Under the pieces are notes generated by a model. The model was not told the origin of the DNA, did not search any database, and worked only from the letters and a program-made list of their open reading frames with translations. Source: Carettochelys insculpta (lineage: Eukaryota > Chordata > Testudines > Carettochelyidae). Taken from it: a stretch of DNA of 64,000 nt. A program made the translations under genes and the position numbers. Below are positions 23,779-35,342 of this stretch, one piece after another (the stretch's first letter is position 1; every line of letters starts with the position of its first letter). The DNA is taken from contig NC_134150.1 in the NCBI RefSeq assembly GCF_033958435.1, forward strand, positions 36,513,501-36,577,500, read 5' to 3'.

Positions 23779-26676
23779 GTGGGAAATAATATATGGGCAA
23801 GATCAGATGTGAAACAATCGTGCATAAAAAAATCCACCACGTCTGTGAAAGGCGGACATATAAATAGTGGTAGTTTTCTAACATGCTTTTACACTAATGC
23901 TAGGAGTCTGTCTAATAAGATGGGTGAACTGGAGTACCTCATATCAAAGGAGGAAGTTGACATAATAGGCATCTCAGAAACATGGTGGAATGAGGACAAT
24001 CAGTGGGACACTATCATACCGGGATATAAATTATATCGGAAAGACAGAACAGGTCGTGCGGGTGGCGGAGTGGTACTATATGTGAAGGATAATATAGAAT
24101 CAAATGAAGTAAAAATCCTAAAGGAATCAAAATGTTCCATAGAATCATTATGGATAACAATTCATTCCTCTAATATGAATATGGCATTAGGAATATATTA
24201 CCGACCACCTAACCAGGACAGTGATAGTGATGCTGAAATGTTAAGGGAGATTAGAGAGGCTATCAAAATAAAAAACACAGTAATAATAGGAGATTTCAAT
24301 TATCCCCATATTGATTGGGTGCATGTCACCTCAGGACGGGATTCAGAGATTAAATTTCTTGATGCCTTAAATGACTGCTTCTTGGAGCAGCTAGTACAGG
24401 AACCCACAAGGGGAGAGTCGATTCTCGATCTAGTCTTGACTGGAACGCAGGATCTGGTCCAAGAGGTAACTGTTACTGGACCGCTTGGAAATAGTGACCA
24501 CAATATAATAACTTTTAATATTCCTGTGTTGGGAAGAACACCGCAGCGGTCAAACACTCTGGCATTTAATTTCAAAAAGGGGAATTACACTAAAATGAGG
24601 AAGCTAGTTAAACAGAAACTAAAAGGTAGAGTAATTAAACTAAAATCCCTGGAAGCTGCATGGAAACTGTTTAAAGACACCATACTAGAGGCCCAACTTA
24701 AATGTATACCCCAAATAAAAAAACACAGTAAGAGACCTAACAAAGAACCACCATGGCTAAACAGCCATGTTAAAAAGGCAGTGAGAGAGAAAAGGTCAGC
24801 TTTTAAAAAGTGGAAGTCAAATCCTAGTGAGGAAAATAGAAAGGAACATAAACACTCCCAAATTAACTGTCATAATGTAGTAAGAAAAGCCAAAAAAGAG
24901 TTTGAGGAACAGCTAGCCAAAAATTCAAAAAACAATAGTAAAATGTTTTTTAAATACATTAGAAGCAGGAAGCCTGCTAAAAAAGCAGTGGGGCCCTTGG
25001 ATGATAAAGATATAAAAGGAGCGATCAAGGAAGACAGTGCCATTGCGGAGCGATTAAATGATTTCTTTGCTTCAGTCTACACGGCTGAAGATGTTACAGA
25101 GGTTCCTAAATCTGAGCCAGCCTTTTTAGGCGACAAATCTGAGGAACTCACTCAGATTGAAGTGACATTAGAGGAGGTTTTGGAATTAATTGATAAGCTG
25201 AATAGTAACAAGTCTCCAGGACCAGATGGCATTCACCCAAGGGTTCTGAAAGAACTCAAATGTGAAATTGCGGAGTTATTAACAGTGGTTTGTAACCTAT
25301 CCTTTAAATCCACTTTGGTACCAAATGACTGGAAGACGGCCAATATAACACCAATATTTAAAAAAGGCTCTAGAGGAGATCCTGGCAATTATAGACCGAT
25401 AAGTTTAACATCAGTACCAGGTAAATTAGTAGAAACACTAGTAAAGAGTAAAATTGCAAGGCACATAGAAGAGCACGAATTGTTGGGCAAAAGTCAGCAT
25501 GGTTTCTGCAGAGGGAAGTCGTGTCTGTCTAATCTATTAGAATTCTTTGAAGGGGTTAATAAACATGCGGACAAGGGGCACCCAGTGGACATAATATACC
25601 TAGATTTCCAGAAAGCCTTTGACACGGTCCCACACCAAAGGCTTTTATGTAAATTAGGTGGTCATGGGATAGGAGGAAAGGTCCTTTCATGGATCGGGAA
25701 TTGGTTAAAAGACAGAAAACAAAGGGTTGGAATAAATGGTAAATTTTCACAATGGAGGGGGGTAACTAGTGGTGTTCCCCAGGGCTCAGTCCTGGGACCG
25801 ATCCTGTTCAACTTGTTCATCAATGATCTAGAAAATGAGGTAAGCAGTGAGGTGGCAAAGTTTGCAGATGACACCAAGTTGTTCAGGACAGTCAAAAGCA
25901 AAAGGGATTGTGAAGAACTACAAAAAGATCTCAGCAAACTGAGTGATTGGGCAGCAAAATGGCAAATGAAATTTAATGTGGGTAAGTGTAAGGTAATGCA
26001 TGTTGGAAAAAATAACCCAAATTACACGTACTACATGATGGGGTCAAATTTAGCTACGACAGATCAGGAAAGGGATCTTGGAGTTATAGTGGATAGTTCT
26101 CTGAAGACATCCACGCAGTGTGCAGCGGCAGTTAGTAAGGCAAATAGGATGTTAGGAATTATTAAAAAAGGGATCGACAATAAGACAAAAGATATCATAC
26201 TTCCCCTATATAAAACTATGGTACGCCCACATCTCGAGTACTGCGTGCAGATGTGGTCTCCTCACCTCAAAAAAGATATATTGGCATTAGAAAAGGTTCA
26301 GAAAAGGGCGACTAAGATGATTAGGGGCTTGGAAAGGGTCCCATATGGGGAGAGGCTAGAGAGACTGGGACTTTTCAGTTTGGAAAAGAGGCGATTGAGG
26401 GGCGATATGATAGAGGTATATAAAATCATGAATGGTGTGGAGAAAGTGAATATAGAAAAATTATTTACCTTTTCCCATAATACAAGAACTAGGGGACACC
26501 AAATGAAATTGATGGGTAGTAGGTTCAAAACTAATAAAAGGAAATTTTTCTTCACACAGCGCACAGTCAACCTGTGGAACTCCTTGCCCGAGGAGGCTGT
26601 GAAGGCCAGGACTCTATTAGGGTTTAAAAAAGAGCTTGATAAATTTTTGCAGGTCAGGTCCATAAATGGCTATTAG
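23779..26676 (+). CDS. CR1 ORF2 protein: AP endonuclease + reverse transcriptase
   Basis: This is an uninterrupted 965-residue frame, close to full CR1 ORF2 length. The endonuclease domain (about 35-250) shows [14 protein letters not shown] (Glu67), YYRPPN, GDFN (171-174) and SDHN (239-242, catalytic His241). The reverse transcriptase (about 480-770) shows NYRPISL (537-543), the first catalytic Asp in LDFQKAFD (608-615), SGVPQGS (664-670) and FADD (695-698). A C-terminal CR1 region follows. The protein nicks the target DNA and copies the element RNA. The listed start is a GTG; the first in-frame ATG (23920, residue 48) lies inside the endonuclease, past the catalytic Asn motif, while the frame is open upstream to 23641. 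Either the start was lost or the protein is made by frameshift from ORF1. Confidence 0.93.
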   Translation: MGNNIWARSDVKQSCIKKSTTSVKGGHINSGSFLTCFYTNARSLSNKMGELEYLISKEEVDIIGISETWWNEDNQWDTIIPGYKLYRKDRTGRAGGGVVLYVKDNIESNEVKILKESKCSIESLWITIHSSNMNMALGIYYRPPNQDSDSDAEMLREIREAIKIKNTVIIGDFNYPHIDWVHVTSGRDSEIKFLDALNDCFLEQLVQEPTRGESILDLVLTGTQDLVQEVTVTGPLGNSDHNIITFNIPVLGRTPQRSNTLAFNFKKGNYTKMRKLVKQKLKGRVIKLKSLEAAWKLFKDTILEAQLKCIPQIKKHSKRPNKEPPWLNSHVKKAVREKRSAFKKWKSNPSEENRKEHKHSQINCHNVVRKAKKEFEEQLAKNSKNNSKMFFKYIRSRKPAKKAVGPLDDKDIKGAIKEDSAIAERLNDFFASVYTAEDVTEVPKSEPAFLGDKSEELTQIEVTLEEVLELIDKLNSNKSPGPDGIHPRVLKELKCEIAELLTVVCNLSFKSTLVPNDWKTANITPIFKKGSRGDPGNYRPISLTSVPGKLVETLVKSKIARHIEEHELLGKSQHGFCRGKSCLSNLLEFFEGVNKHADKGHPVDIIYLDFQKAFDTVPHQRLLCKLGGHGIGGKVLSWIGNWLKDRKQRVGINGKFSQWRGVTSGVPQGSVLGPILFNLFINDLENEVSSEVAKFADDTKLFRTVKSKRDCEELQKDLSKLSDWAAKWQMKFNVGKCKVMHVGKNNPNYTYYMMGSNLATTDQERDLGVIVDSSLKTSTQCAAAVSKANRMLGIIKKGIDNKTKDIILPLYKTMVRPHLEYCVQMWSPHLKKDILALEKVQKRATKMIRGLERVPYGERLERLGLFSLEKRRLRGDMIEVYKIMNGVEKVNIEKLFTFSHNTRTRGHQMKLMGSRFKTNKRKFFFTQRTVNLWNSLPEEAVKARTLLGFKKELDKFLQVRSINGY

Positions 26677-26867
26677 CCAGGGATAAAGTATGGTGCCCTA
26701 GCCTTCATAACAAGGGCAGGAGATGGATGGCAGGAGATAAATCACTTGTCTTCTGTTCTCCTTCTCTGGGGCACCTGGCATTGGCCACCGTCAGCAGATG
26801 GGATGCTGGGCTTGATGGACCTTTGGTCTGACCCAGTATGGCCATTCTTATGTTCTTATGTTCTTAA
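26677..26867 (+). repeat. CR1 3' UTR and octamer-like tail
   Basis: The non-coding 3' end includes GCCAGGGATAAAGTATGG just after the ORF2 stop and the tandem TTCTTATG-like tail. In CR1 the tail replaces poly(A) and is recognised by the reverse transcriptase. The same end, diverged, closes the old CR1 at ~41080. Confidence 0.85.
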
Positions 26868-27081
26868 TATGAATACTGTAGGGATCTGAGGAAGGAATTC
26901 AGGGCAGGTCCATAATGGTTAGGAAACAAACTCTCCCCAATTTCTGGATATTTGGAAAGGGCTCAGACACACAATAGTACTTAGAGGGTGGAATATGTTA
27001 AAAAGCTGCCACATGCACTGAACATGGTGTTTACCAGCTTCTGATGCAGAAAGGTGGATTAATGTGGAACATCCGCTTCAG
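26868..27081. other. unique spacer
   Basis: No feature was recognised. Confidence 0.5.
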
Positions 27082-27253
27082 ATATTTTGGAGCATAAGCT
27101 TTCGTGGGCAAAGACCCGCTTCATCAGATGCATCTGATGGTTTGGGTCTTTGCTCACAAAAGCTTATGCTCCAAAATATGTTAGTCATTAAGGTGCCACA
27201 AGACTTCTTGTTGTTCTCAAAGCTACAGACTAACACAACTACCTCTCTGATAC
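27082..27253 (-). mobile_element. fold-back repeat with hammerhead-like core, copy B
   Basis: Two inverted arms meet at ~27130 (ATCAGATGCATCTGAT). The minus strand 27127-27090 reads CTGATGA, then a stem-loop (GCGGG..CCCAC, one mismatch), GAAA, GC-TTAT-GC and TC, the arrangement of a minimal hammerhead core with short stem III. The tail ends in ACCTCTCTGATAC. Direct repeats TCCGCTTCAG (27072-27081) and TCCTGCTTCAG (27254-27264) flank it, suggesting a ~10 bp target duplication. Confidence 0.65.
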
Positions 27254-27264
27254 TCCTGCTTCAG

Positions 27265-28039
27265 TATTCTGTGGATCCCTAAACTGCAGCAGCACTGTAA
27301 AAAAATGGATTTTCTGTGCCCCATCCATGCTAGCATGAGTTTGGTGAGTCAGAAATGCTGCTGGTTCTCATAATTCCAACCTTCACAGTGAGACATTTGT
27401 TCAGATGTATTCTGTAAATTCTCAGTCTCGTACAGGAGGGTTGTACAGTGCCCCATGGTCCAGTCTGGCTTCAGGGGTAGAGTGAAGCTACAATACTCAT
27501 CTTGGAACAAATTTCTGCATCATTTCATAGATGATCTAGCTTTCCCATATTAGGTCTTTACCCGCATAGTTGTATACTCAAGTTTAGACCAAGCGACCTT
27601 GAATCCTTCACCTTTCCAAAATTTTTATGCTAAGAATGAATGTTCAGTTCACACTATTTCTACTCAGAAGTTCCTCAAGGGACCAAGTGCACTAAGCTAG
27701 TGTATTACTAAGGTAGTTTATTGATGTATCTGATTTGGTCCCTTTTCTTAACTATTATGGACTTGATCCCATTCTCCCAGTAAAAAATACTGCCTCAGGC
27801 TCATTTAGCATGTGCTAAGGGGCTGTTTAGTTGCAGTGTAGACATTTGGACTCAGGCTGGAACCTATCTATAGGACCCTGTGAGTTAATAGAATCCTAGA
27901 GTTTGGGCTGCATCCTCACACTGAGTGTCTACACCACTGTTAATCTGCCTCTTAATCTACACCCAGCAAACCCAGGTCATCTGGGCAAGGGCATGACAGA
28001 GATTTTTAATTGCAATAGACATAGACATACCTTTTGAAT
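27265..28039. other. unique DNA; degraded MITE-like segment
   Basis: At about 27830-27950, GTGTAGACATTTGGACTCAGG and an inverted GAGTGTCTACACCACTG suggest an eroded palindromic MITE. Nothing else was recognised. Confidence 0.35.
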
Positions 28040-28250
28040 TCAGCCTTTCAATCAGTTGTTCACCCATGTTATAGTGATTTCATCTTGACCGCATTTCCAT
28101 AGTTTGCTTAGGAGAATATTGTATGTGACTGTGTCAAAAGCCTTAATACAATCAAGATACATCAGATCTGTAGTGCTGTCAAAGAAATAAATAAGGTGAA
28201 TTTGGTGTGGTTTGTTCTTCACAAACCCACACTTACTTTTCCTAATGACT
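28040..28250 (-). pseudogene. CR1-like reverse transcriptase fragment
   Basis: The minus-strand frame contains MYLDCIKAFDTVTYNILLSK, the region around the first catalytic Asp of a CR1/L3-type reverse transcriptase. It is preceded by a degraded KCGFVKNKPH segment (usually the GF.kgKSc block). It is a short old scrap with no other domains. The open frame continues to 28441 without recognisable similarity. Confidence 0.65.
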
Positions 28251-28899
28251 CTGCTGTGCTCCAAGTTCTTACAAATTAATAGTTGAATAGTCAGCATCAA
28301 TTGTATTGAATGGAGAGAGGAGAACATTGCCTCCTCTGATGGGGAGAGAAGAGGGAATCTTCTGTCGGGGAATCCTATCGGGAATCCTTTCCGAGAGCCC
28401 ATTACAAGGTGTTCCTGTGGGAAGGGATGATTTGGGCCCATGAGAGGAATTTAATATAGGACTTCACGGTATCTTTAGGATTAGATTGTCGTTGGAGGTG
28501 TATTTACTGTTGTGTTGCCAAGACTTGATCGGTAGTCTTCTTTTTGATAGGACATTGATTTTTCAGAGATAAAATGCATTGCAGCAGTAACAGTAAACAG
28601 CTGTGCTGAGGCTCCCATCACTGACTTAGGGTATTATCTACATTACAGTTGGGCTGTATGATTTAAAGCAACTCTAGGCATACCCAAGCTAGCTTTGATC
28701 TAGCTCAAAGATCATTGGAGCTTCAGCAACATTTGTGGCTGCCTGGTCTAGCCTTGGCTGCCTAGGAACCTCTGGATACATTCTCAAGTGGTTGCCGCCC
28801 ATACTGTATGTGGTTTGGGGATGACTGCCTGGGCTGTAATCCCATCTCCTGCTTGCAGTGTAGTCATTCTCACACTGTGAAAGTTTCCGCAAGTTGAGA
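28251..28899. other. unique DNA, nothing recognised
   Basis: No gene or repeat was recognised. Confidence 0.45.
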
Positions 28900-29065
28900 A
28901 GCTGGTGCATTCTTGTGTCATCTTGGGTAAATTACTTAATCTCCCTGTGCCTCAGTTTAACCATCTATGTATGAAGAAGCACAGTAGTTCACTCAGGTTA
29001 GCTAATGCTTAGGGCATTTTGAGATCCTCAGTGAAGTGAACTGTTGATAAATAGAGTCTTTTATT
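28900..29065 (+). repeat. MIR-like SINE fragment
   Basis: CTTGGGTAAATTACTTAATC then CCCTGTGCCTCAGTTTAACC fits the MIR core and 3' region. Old and diverged. Confidence 0.6.
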
Positions 29066-32000
29066 ATTAGTGCTGACAGTATTACCTTTTGGGTTGTCTC
29101 ACAAGCATATTATATGATGTCATTATTGGCTTGTTACTTGTGTTCTCAGTTCTTATCAATCAACAACTCTAGAACACACCCTCCCCACCCACACACTTAC
29201 AATGTTCTTTCATGAAAGTGTGCAACAGACACAAACCTTTGTAACTGCAAAATAGAAATCAGTCAAACTCCTTTTTCTTGTTGCAACTGTAGTTTGTCAG
29301 CTTCTCTATTTTACTTTAAAAGAATAATGGTATGAAAGTAGGCAATTGCCAGTCTCTCTTATCCCTGTTCATTCAGATTAAATGAACAAATGACAATCTT
29401 TGTGATGAAGCAATTTGAGTGTCAGTTAAAAGGAAAAAAATGTAACTACATTACTTAGTACAGTAGTGGGCCGTATTGATTGTAGTATATAAGCATTTAG
29501 TTTTCTCTTAGAAGCAATTGCAGTTATGTTTATATTTCGCATGAAAAGAAACAAGCAGTCTAATCTTAACATCCGCAAGCCCTGGAATAAAAGTATTTCA
29601 CAGCCAGTCTCTCTTGTGAAGGTTCTTTCCTGAAGACAGTTAGCTTGGAGATGCGGGTCTGTGAATGTGTCTCATTGGCTGCTGCCAAGTCAGAGTTAAA
29701 ATATAAAATGTAATGCATATTTTAGTGTTATTAATCAAATTATACCCCAGTTCCAAAAATAGTTTTGCAGGTAGCCATTTGTAAAAAGAAACGTGGCCCT
29801 TCATTTAGACCATAAACTATCTACTATGAATACTGCAGCATAAGCTAATATATTTCCCCAGCTGCCTCCCTAAACATTAAAGTGACATAAAAGGCCCAAT
29901 GATCTGGAACTCTTTTTCCTTGAGATCTTTGTTAACAAGCCTTGCAGCTGTGGCACTGGGGAGAGTGACTTTAGTGGGAGCTGTATTTCATAGAGTGGAA
30001 TTATTTTTATCGCTGGCTTGTAATTGTCCACGTATCATTTCTTGACCATTGTTATTCTCACTCACTCTAGGACTCTTTTTAAAACCAAAATATTAGGGAC
30101 AATCTTCCCCCGCAGCAGGTGCATAATTCTTGTTGGGCTAAATTCTACATTGATATAAATGGAATCACACTGGGGATAAATTTAGCTCGTTAACTTTAAT
30201 GGGGGCGTCACTTATGAATTGAGGAGGAATGGAGACCAATGTCATTCTCTCTCTTAGAGCTTCATTTTGCAATGGCAGATTTTTGCCCTTCCTGATGATT
30301 TAAATGGGATCAGGACTGAGCATGTAGCTAACAAGTGAGTTTGATGTTGGTTTTGAATGAACGCACATTTTGAAAAATCTTGCATTGCTGTGGCCGCTCT
30401 ATAAAACACTAAGATTTTTAATACATCTTTACTTTGATTGCAATTGGATTTTATGAACCAGGGAAAAGGGGTCTGCCTCCATCACTGTTTCTTTGTATCC
30501 TTTTTACATTTTTATACAGATGGTACCTTATTATAATCACATAGGCCCATTATCTGAATTCGAGTTTTACAAAAGGGATTTTTCTCTTCATTGGCTTCTT
30601 GTTGCTTTGATGTGCTAATTTCTTTAAGGAATAGTTTAAGAATAATTAAATCATCTTGTGAAATATTCCTTCAGAGGAGGGACTCTTAGCTGTGATATTC
30701 AAGAACTGTATATCATTTCAGTCTATTAAATAAGCAAGAGACACCGTGAACATTGCATGCTGTCTCTTTAACTGAAAAATAGCAAACCATATGGAGACAT
30801 ATACATTTGTGATTCTGGGGTTCCCTAATACATACACATCTCTCTTTCTTAATTCTTATATCTCATTAACGTTCTTTTTTTAAAGGCTGTCAGTGAATTG
30901 CAGGTCATTAAAGCTCTCTATAAACTTTGTAATTGTTCTGTTTTATGGATCCAGCACATTCTCTCTTTGTTTCCCAGAGGAGTCCTTCTGGATGTTGGAA
31001 TACATTTGTTAGTATAATGTGGACTTGGGACAGTTAAGGTGTCTCATAATGCAACAGGACTGTTTCTCTTTCAGAGATGTGCTGACACGGCACTATCCAT
31101 TGGCTACACAGTTCAAGCGAAAGCTGTGACGTGGTTTCCAATGAACATGGAAATTTGACCCATTCCTGCTCTTTTGTTACAGAACAATTATAATCACATG
31201 ACTTAGATTCCCCCCTTTTTAAAATCATCTCAAACGTATCTAAAAGAGTTGTTACATTTTGTTGCTTTTCTCCCTTCTTGGTGTTGGTTAGTCTTTTGGG
31301 GTAGGTCCCTAAGTATATAAATACAAATTGAAGCATCTAGCTAAACATACGTAACAGGTTCCCTACTTCACTTACAAATGGCCATCCGTTTTTTAAATAT
31401 GCTGCACAGCTTGTCGTTAATAGAAGCTCAAAAAGATAATGAGTTCTCTGTTGCAGAACAGATGTATACAGCTCCTTTGATCATAAGAAATAGGTCTGCA
31501 GGAGAACAAATTGCAGTAAGCCTTTGAAATGAGCATCTTTCCTGTCATCCCTTGCTGTCTCGGATGACGTGAAAAAGGGTACTACAGTAACTGAAAAGTC
31601 AGTTAGAAAGTGATTAAGTAAAAGTTAAGATGATATCAAGTACAATGTACAAAAGAGACAACTATTTTAGTGTGGTGTGTTTAAAAAAAAAAAGTGTGAC
31701 ATGAATTCAGGGGAGATGCGCGTAAGCCATGGAAAAGTGTTGTCTCTCTGTTTGGCCAGTGGTGACCTTGGGCATGTGATACTGAGAAGACAAGTTTAGA
31801 TAATAGCTGAACTTTTATTTGAAGTTATTAAGCTGCAGAAGAAGAAACTTAGTAATAATGATTTGCTCATACATGGCTTCTTTCAAACAAGGATTACTAA
31901 GATGATCTAAAAGCACTAGCCAATCTTTGTTTATTGTTCTGTAGTACAGGTCAGCATTAGTGATGGTAGAAGGTGCAAAGTTGGGATCTGGACTTATATC

Positions 32001-32389
32001 CAAATCTACACTTTCACAAAACTTAGCGGGTTAGGGAGAAGATAAGTTGGCATACGATCTCAACTGTGAGCCATCTCAGTAGTATTATATCTGTGGGGTT
32101 TTTTTTGAGGACCAGAGGAGGGAAGCAAGGATTAAATGTAAAGCTTGTGTGAGTGATTTGCTGATCCACTTCATTTAGTACAATAAACACAACTTGCCCC
32201 TATCCCACGTTATGAACCGAGTTGACTGGAAAGTGATTCAGTGATCCATAAAACACATTGCTGGGCTGTATGGAAACATGTAATAAAAACATCTTTGTTC
32301 TATTTTATGCTAGAAATTATTCCCCATTTAGTGTTGCCCTGGATTGCGCTGCTTCTGGCCAGAATACGTAACTGTCCCCAGGACAGGGG
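29066..32389. other. 3.3 kb unique AT-rich DNA, no gene seen
   Basis: No coding exon or repeat was recognised, apart from a weak palindromic scrap near 30135-30190 (GCTAAATTCTACATT and its inverse). This is among the longest repeat-poor tracts in the window. Confidence 0.45.
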
Positions 32390-32475
32390 TCAGGGTGGAC
32401 CAGTTTCTGCCTGTGAGAAAGACAAGCTTTTCAACCACACAGAGCTGCTCTTCAGGTCTGGGAAAGAGAATCGCA
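32390..32475 (-). repeat. reptilian interspersed repeat fragment (GAAAAGCTTGTC type)
   Basis: On the minus strand it reads CTCTGTGTGGTTGAAAAGCT, then TGTCTTTCTCACAGGC. It appears to belong to the same family as 33140-33300, in the opposite orientation; class not determined. Confidence 0.4.
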
Positions 32476-32539
32476 GATTCACAGGAAAAAAAAAAAAAAA
32501 GAGGACCCCTGCAGTCATAGGACACAAAGAGGGGGTTAG

Positions 32540-32945
32540 TGACTTACAGACAGGAGCAGCATAATCTCCCAAAAAAGCAGGGTGACCACCTGCACCCTTA
32601 CTGTGGCCTCGTTCCCTGCCATGCTGCCCCTTCCCCTCTAGCCCTACCTCCCATACTGTGGTCCCCTCAGACCCACCCGTGCATGCTGTCCTTTCTGCTG
32701 GAGCCCTTGACATTGCACCACCTCTTCTCCTGTGCCTCAGCCCCTACGCTGCCTATTCCCCTGAAGCCCTGTTCCAATGCTTCCTCTTCCCCCACAAGAC
32801 ACTACTCCCTGCTTGCTCCTCTCTGCTCACTCTTTCCATTGTTCATCTTTACCACCAGTAAAAAAGTGCCCTCCCACTTCTAAAGGTGATGGTACCATGG
32901 TTCCCTGCCCCCCACCCTGTGTGGTGCCTGTGAACACCTATCGTG
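32540..32945. repeat. pyrimidine-rich block
   Basis: Strong C/T bias on the plus strand gives overlapping Pro/Ser/Leu-rich open frames without domains. No gene is inferred. Confidence 0.5.
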
Positions 32946-33139
32946 ACAAACCATAGATCCAGTGTCACTGTGCACAGTTCTGCTAGACAATCATAGATGA
33001 AGCAGATACATTGGATTTATGATTTATTACAACAGCCTGTAATCCATTAACCCCCTCTTTTTGTCCTCTGGCTTAAGAGGTGCTAATGGGCCAGTTTATC
33101 TTGAATGGCCCCTCACAATGGGCACTAACTACTCATGTT

Positions 33140-33300
33140 AATTACTTGCTTCAAACTTGCTTACCTTTCCCAGCTCTGAAGAGGGCGGCATGTCTCCAAA
33201 ACCGTGTCCCTTTTACTGACAAAAATTGGTCCAATAAACATTTCACCTCACTCACCCTATCTTTAATAGCCTGGGACTGGCACAGCTAGAACCACACTGC
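33140..33300 (+). repeat. reptilian interspersed repeat fragment (TTGGTCCAATAAA type)
   Basis: TTGGTCCAATAAACATTTCA, then CACTCACCCTATCTTTAATA, CCTGGGACTGGCACAGCTAG and ACACTGCAT. It resembles a dispersed reptile repeat; class uncertain. Confidence 0.45.
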
Positions 33301-33327
33301 ATGTCCAAAGTTACACAGCAAGTGAGG

Positions 33328-34335
33328 GCACATCAGCACTTAAAATGCTGCATTGGCAAAGCAGCTGTGCTGCTGCAGCACGTTAATAAAGATGCTCTAA
33401 GCCAGCAATTCCCAACCTTTTCCAGACGGGGACCCATTCTGACAATTCAGGAAGACTTGGTGTCCCAAGGCAATTCTCAAGTGGGAGAGGGGAGGAGCAG
33501 TGCCATAATTAGCTAGTTTTGCACCTGAGACAAGAATATAAAATTGCATCCCCTCATGTTTATATATTCATAGTAGTTTCATAGAAAAACGGAAAATCAT
33601 TAATAATAATAATAAAATAATAACGCTATGTTTATTATAGTTTATTATTATTTCATTATTGATCTGAGTTGTGGTGGGGGGAAAGACCCTCATCCCCAAA
33701 CTGCTCCCCACCCTTCCCCAGCTTAAACCCCACACTCAAGCTGGAGGGGCTGGGGGAAGTCACACCAGGGGCTGGGGAGGTTGGAGACCTGGGGGGAGTC
33801 ACATGCAAGGGATGGGGGTCATACTCAAGGGCTGTGGGACTGGGGAGTCACACTTGGGCTGGGGGGAAGTTACAAACAAAAATGAAAACTGACAAATCAG
33901 CTACATAGAACAGAAGGGGAAAGGAGAAGCGGGGGTGAAAATTATTTACTGAAAGAGTCTATTAAGTCACTTGCCTGGGATGGTTATGAATATCAAAGGT
34001 GGAGAAGCTGTCTTTGTAATGCGCAATTGCTTCTCTATTGATAGAGATAGCTGCTGGGTGTGGCAGCATTGAACAGCTGCAAATGGCTTCTTTTAAGAGC
34101 CACAAGCAACTCCAAGCTGCTGGTGACCTGTAACAAATCCAATCGTGACCCATTTTTTGGTCCCAACCTGTAGGCTGGGAATCCCTGCTCCAAGCCAATG
34201 AGGGTGAGAGGTCTCCTGTGGGCTTAGTTAATCCATCCCTCCAAGAGGTGATAGCTGTGTTGGCCGGAGAAGCTGTCCTGCAGAGAGAGTTCTGTCCATA
34301 TGGAGGGCTAGGTCGATAGTGTAGACCGGGCCTAG
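33328..34335. mobile_element. palindromic MITE interrupted by a hAT element
   Basis: The left part ends AGATGCTCTAAGC (33402). The right part resumes with CAATGAGGGTGAGAGGTC (34196) and ends GTGTAGACCGGGCC. The two parts join into one element of the GTCTACAC-terminal superfamily once the 33403-34187 insertion and its duplication are removed. Confidence 0.6.
33403..34187. mobile_element. hAT-like non-autonomous element, 785 bp
   Basis: The terminal inverted repeats are CAGCAATTCCCAACC and the inverse of GGCTGGGAATCCCTG. The flanking 8 bp duplication is CTCTAAGC (33395-33402) / CTCCAAGC (34188-34195), 7 of 8 identical. Both are hAT hallmarks. The interior is AT- and G-rich with no transposase frame. 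Confidence 0.8.
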
Positions 34336-34912
34336 GTGTTAGCAGAAGGTGAGCCCATTGAATCCATGTGCAGCTCTGCTGTGAGTGGAACTTACTGTAC
34401 CTTCCTTCTAAAGCTGTTAAGATCAAAATAAAAGCATGGCTGCCAGGTCCTGTGCCTCAGTGTGCCAAGCGGAGAGTTTGTGCACTGGATTTCTTTTTCA
34501 CTTGGAGGAAAGAGAAAGTCAGAAGGATGCAACTGTTGTTTAATTAGTTAGTGTTTTAGCATGACATTGGGGATGGGATAGAACTAGACTACAAAAAATT
34601 AAGACATCATATTACTCATGAGAATTAGTTTTTATAGTAAGCTCTTAGTCAAAGCCTTTACAATTTAGAGCTGAAACACATACACACATGCACGCAGAGA
34701 CACACACTAACACACCCCTTTTTGAAAGTGGTATTGCTATCTATCACACTCATGTCACTTTTGAGAATATTTATTTTTAGTATGACAAAGGTGATTCCCC
34801 ACCCTCTGCTTCAAAATCATGGTCTGAAATAGTGAGATTACTATTTTTTTCACTGTAACCACATTCTTCCTGAGTTGCGCCTCTAATGTACTTTACATGA
34901 GTGTGGTCAAAC
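34336..34912. other. unique DNA
   Basis: Nothing was recognised beyond a short CACA-rich tract at ~34680-34715. Confidence 0.45.
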
Positions 34913-34925
34913 AATAAACAACACT

Positions 34926-35192
34926 ATCAAAACAAAAAGCAGTCAAGTAGCACTTTAAAGACTAGCAAAATGGTTTATTAGGTGAGCTTTCGTGGGACAG
35001 ACCCACTTCTTCAGACCATAGGCAGACCAGAACAGACTCAGTACTGAGTGTTCTGGTCTGGCTATGGTCTGAAGAAGTGGGTCTGTCCCACAGAAGCTCA
35101 CCTAATAAACCATTTTGCTAGTCTTTAAAGTGCTACTTGACTGCTTTTTGTTTTGATAGTGTATAGACTAGCACGGCTTCCTCTTTGTTACT
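34926..35192 (-). mobile_element. fold-back repeat with hammerhead-like core, copy C
   Basis: Nearly perfect hairpin: arms of ~105 bp (about 34926-35033 and 35048-35156) with roughly three mismatches around a central CAGTACTG. The minus strand 35014-34983 reads CTGAAGA, A, GTGGG-TCTGT-CCCAC, GAAA. The plus arm has the same core with GAAA altered. Direct repeats of 13 bp flank it (34913-34925 and 35193-35205, 12 of 13 identical, AATRAACAACACT). Confidence 0.72.
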
Positions 35193-35342
35193 AATGAACA
35201 ACACTGTGATAGATCTATCCCTATTCTCATTCCATATTAGCTTTGACTGAGCAGAATAACTCAAATATCACACTAATGGGCTCACTCTCATTGAAATCAG
35301 TAGTCCCACTTAAGTGAAAAGGGATTTTCTTTGTTTCTTCTC

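Larger units (their letters stand above)
23294..26867 (+). mobile_element. CR1 LINE, 5'-truncated, young copy
   Basis: A non-LTR retrotransposon containing the 3' part of ORF1, a complete uninterrupted ORF2, a ~190 bp 3' UTR with the CR1-typical segment GACCCAGTATGGCCATTCTT, and the terminal short-repeat tail (TTCTTATG units ending 26867). CR1 elements insert by target-primed reverse transcription and are usually 5' truncated, as here within ORF1 near 23294. An intact ORF2 of 965 codons suggests recent insertion relative to the eroded copy at 37.5-41.1 kb. Confidence 0.92.

Noticed and set aside
24300..26663. Minus-strand open frames opposite CR1 ORF2
   Set aside because: They are antisense shadows of the ORF2 coding sequence.
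28052..28441. A 129-codon minus-strand gene
   Set aside because: Only the last ~60 codons are recognisable, as an old CR1-type RT scrap; the remainder is chance extension.
32241..32883. Open frames of 107-114 codons near a poly-A run and a C/T-rich tract
   Set aside because: No motif; they are explained by pyrimidine-rich composition and a repeat fragment.
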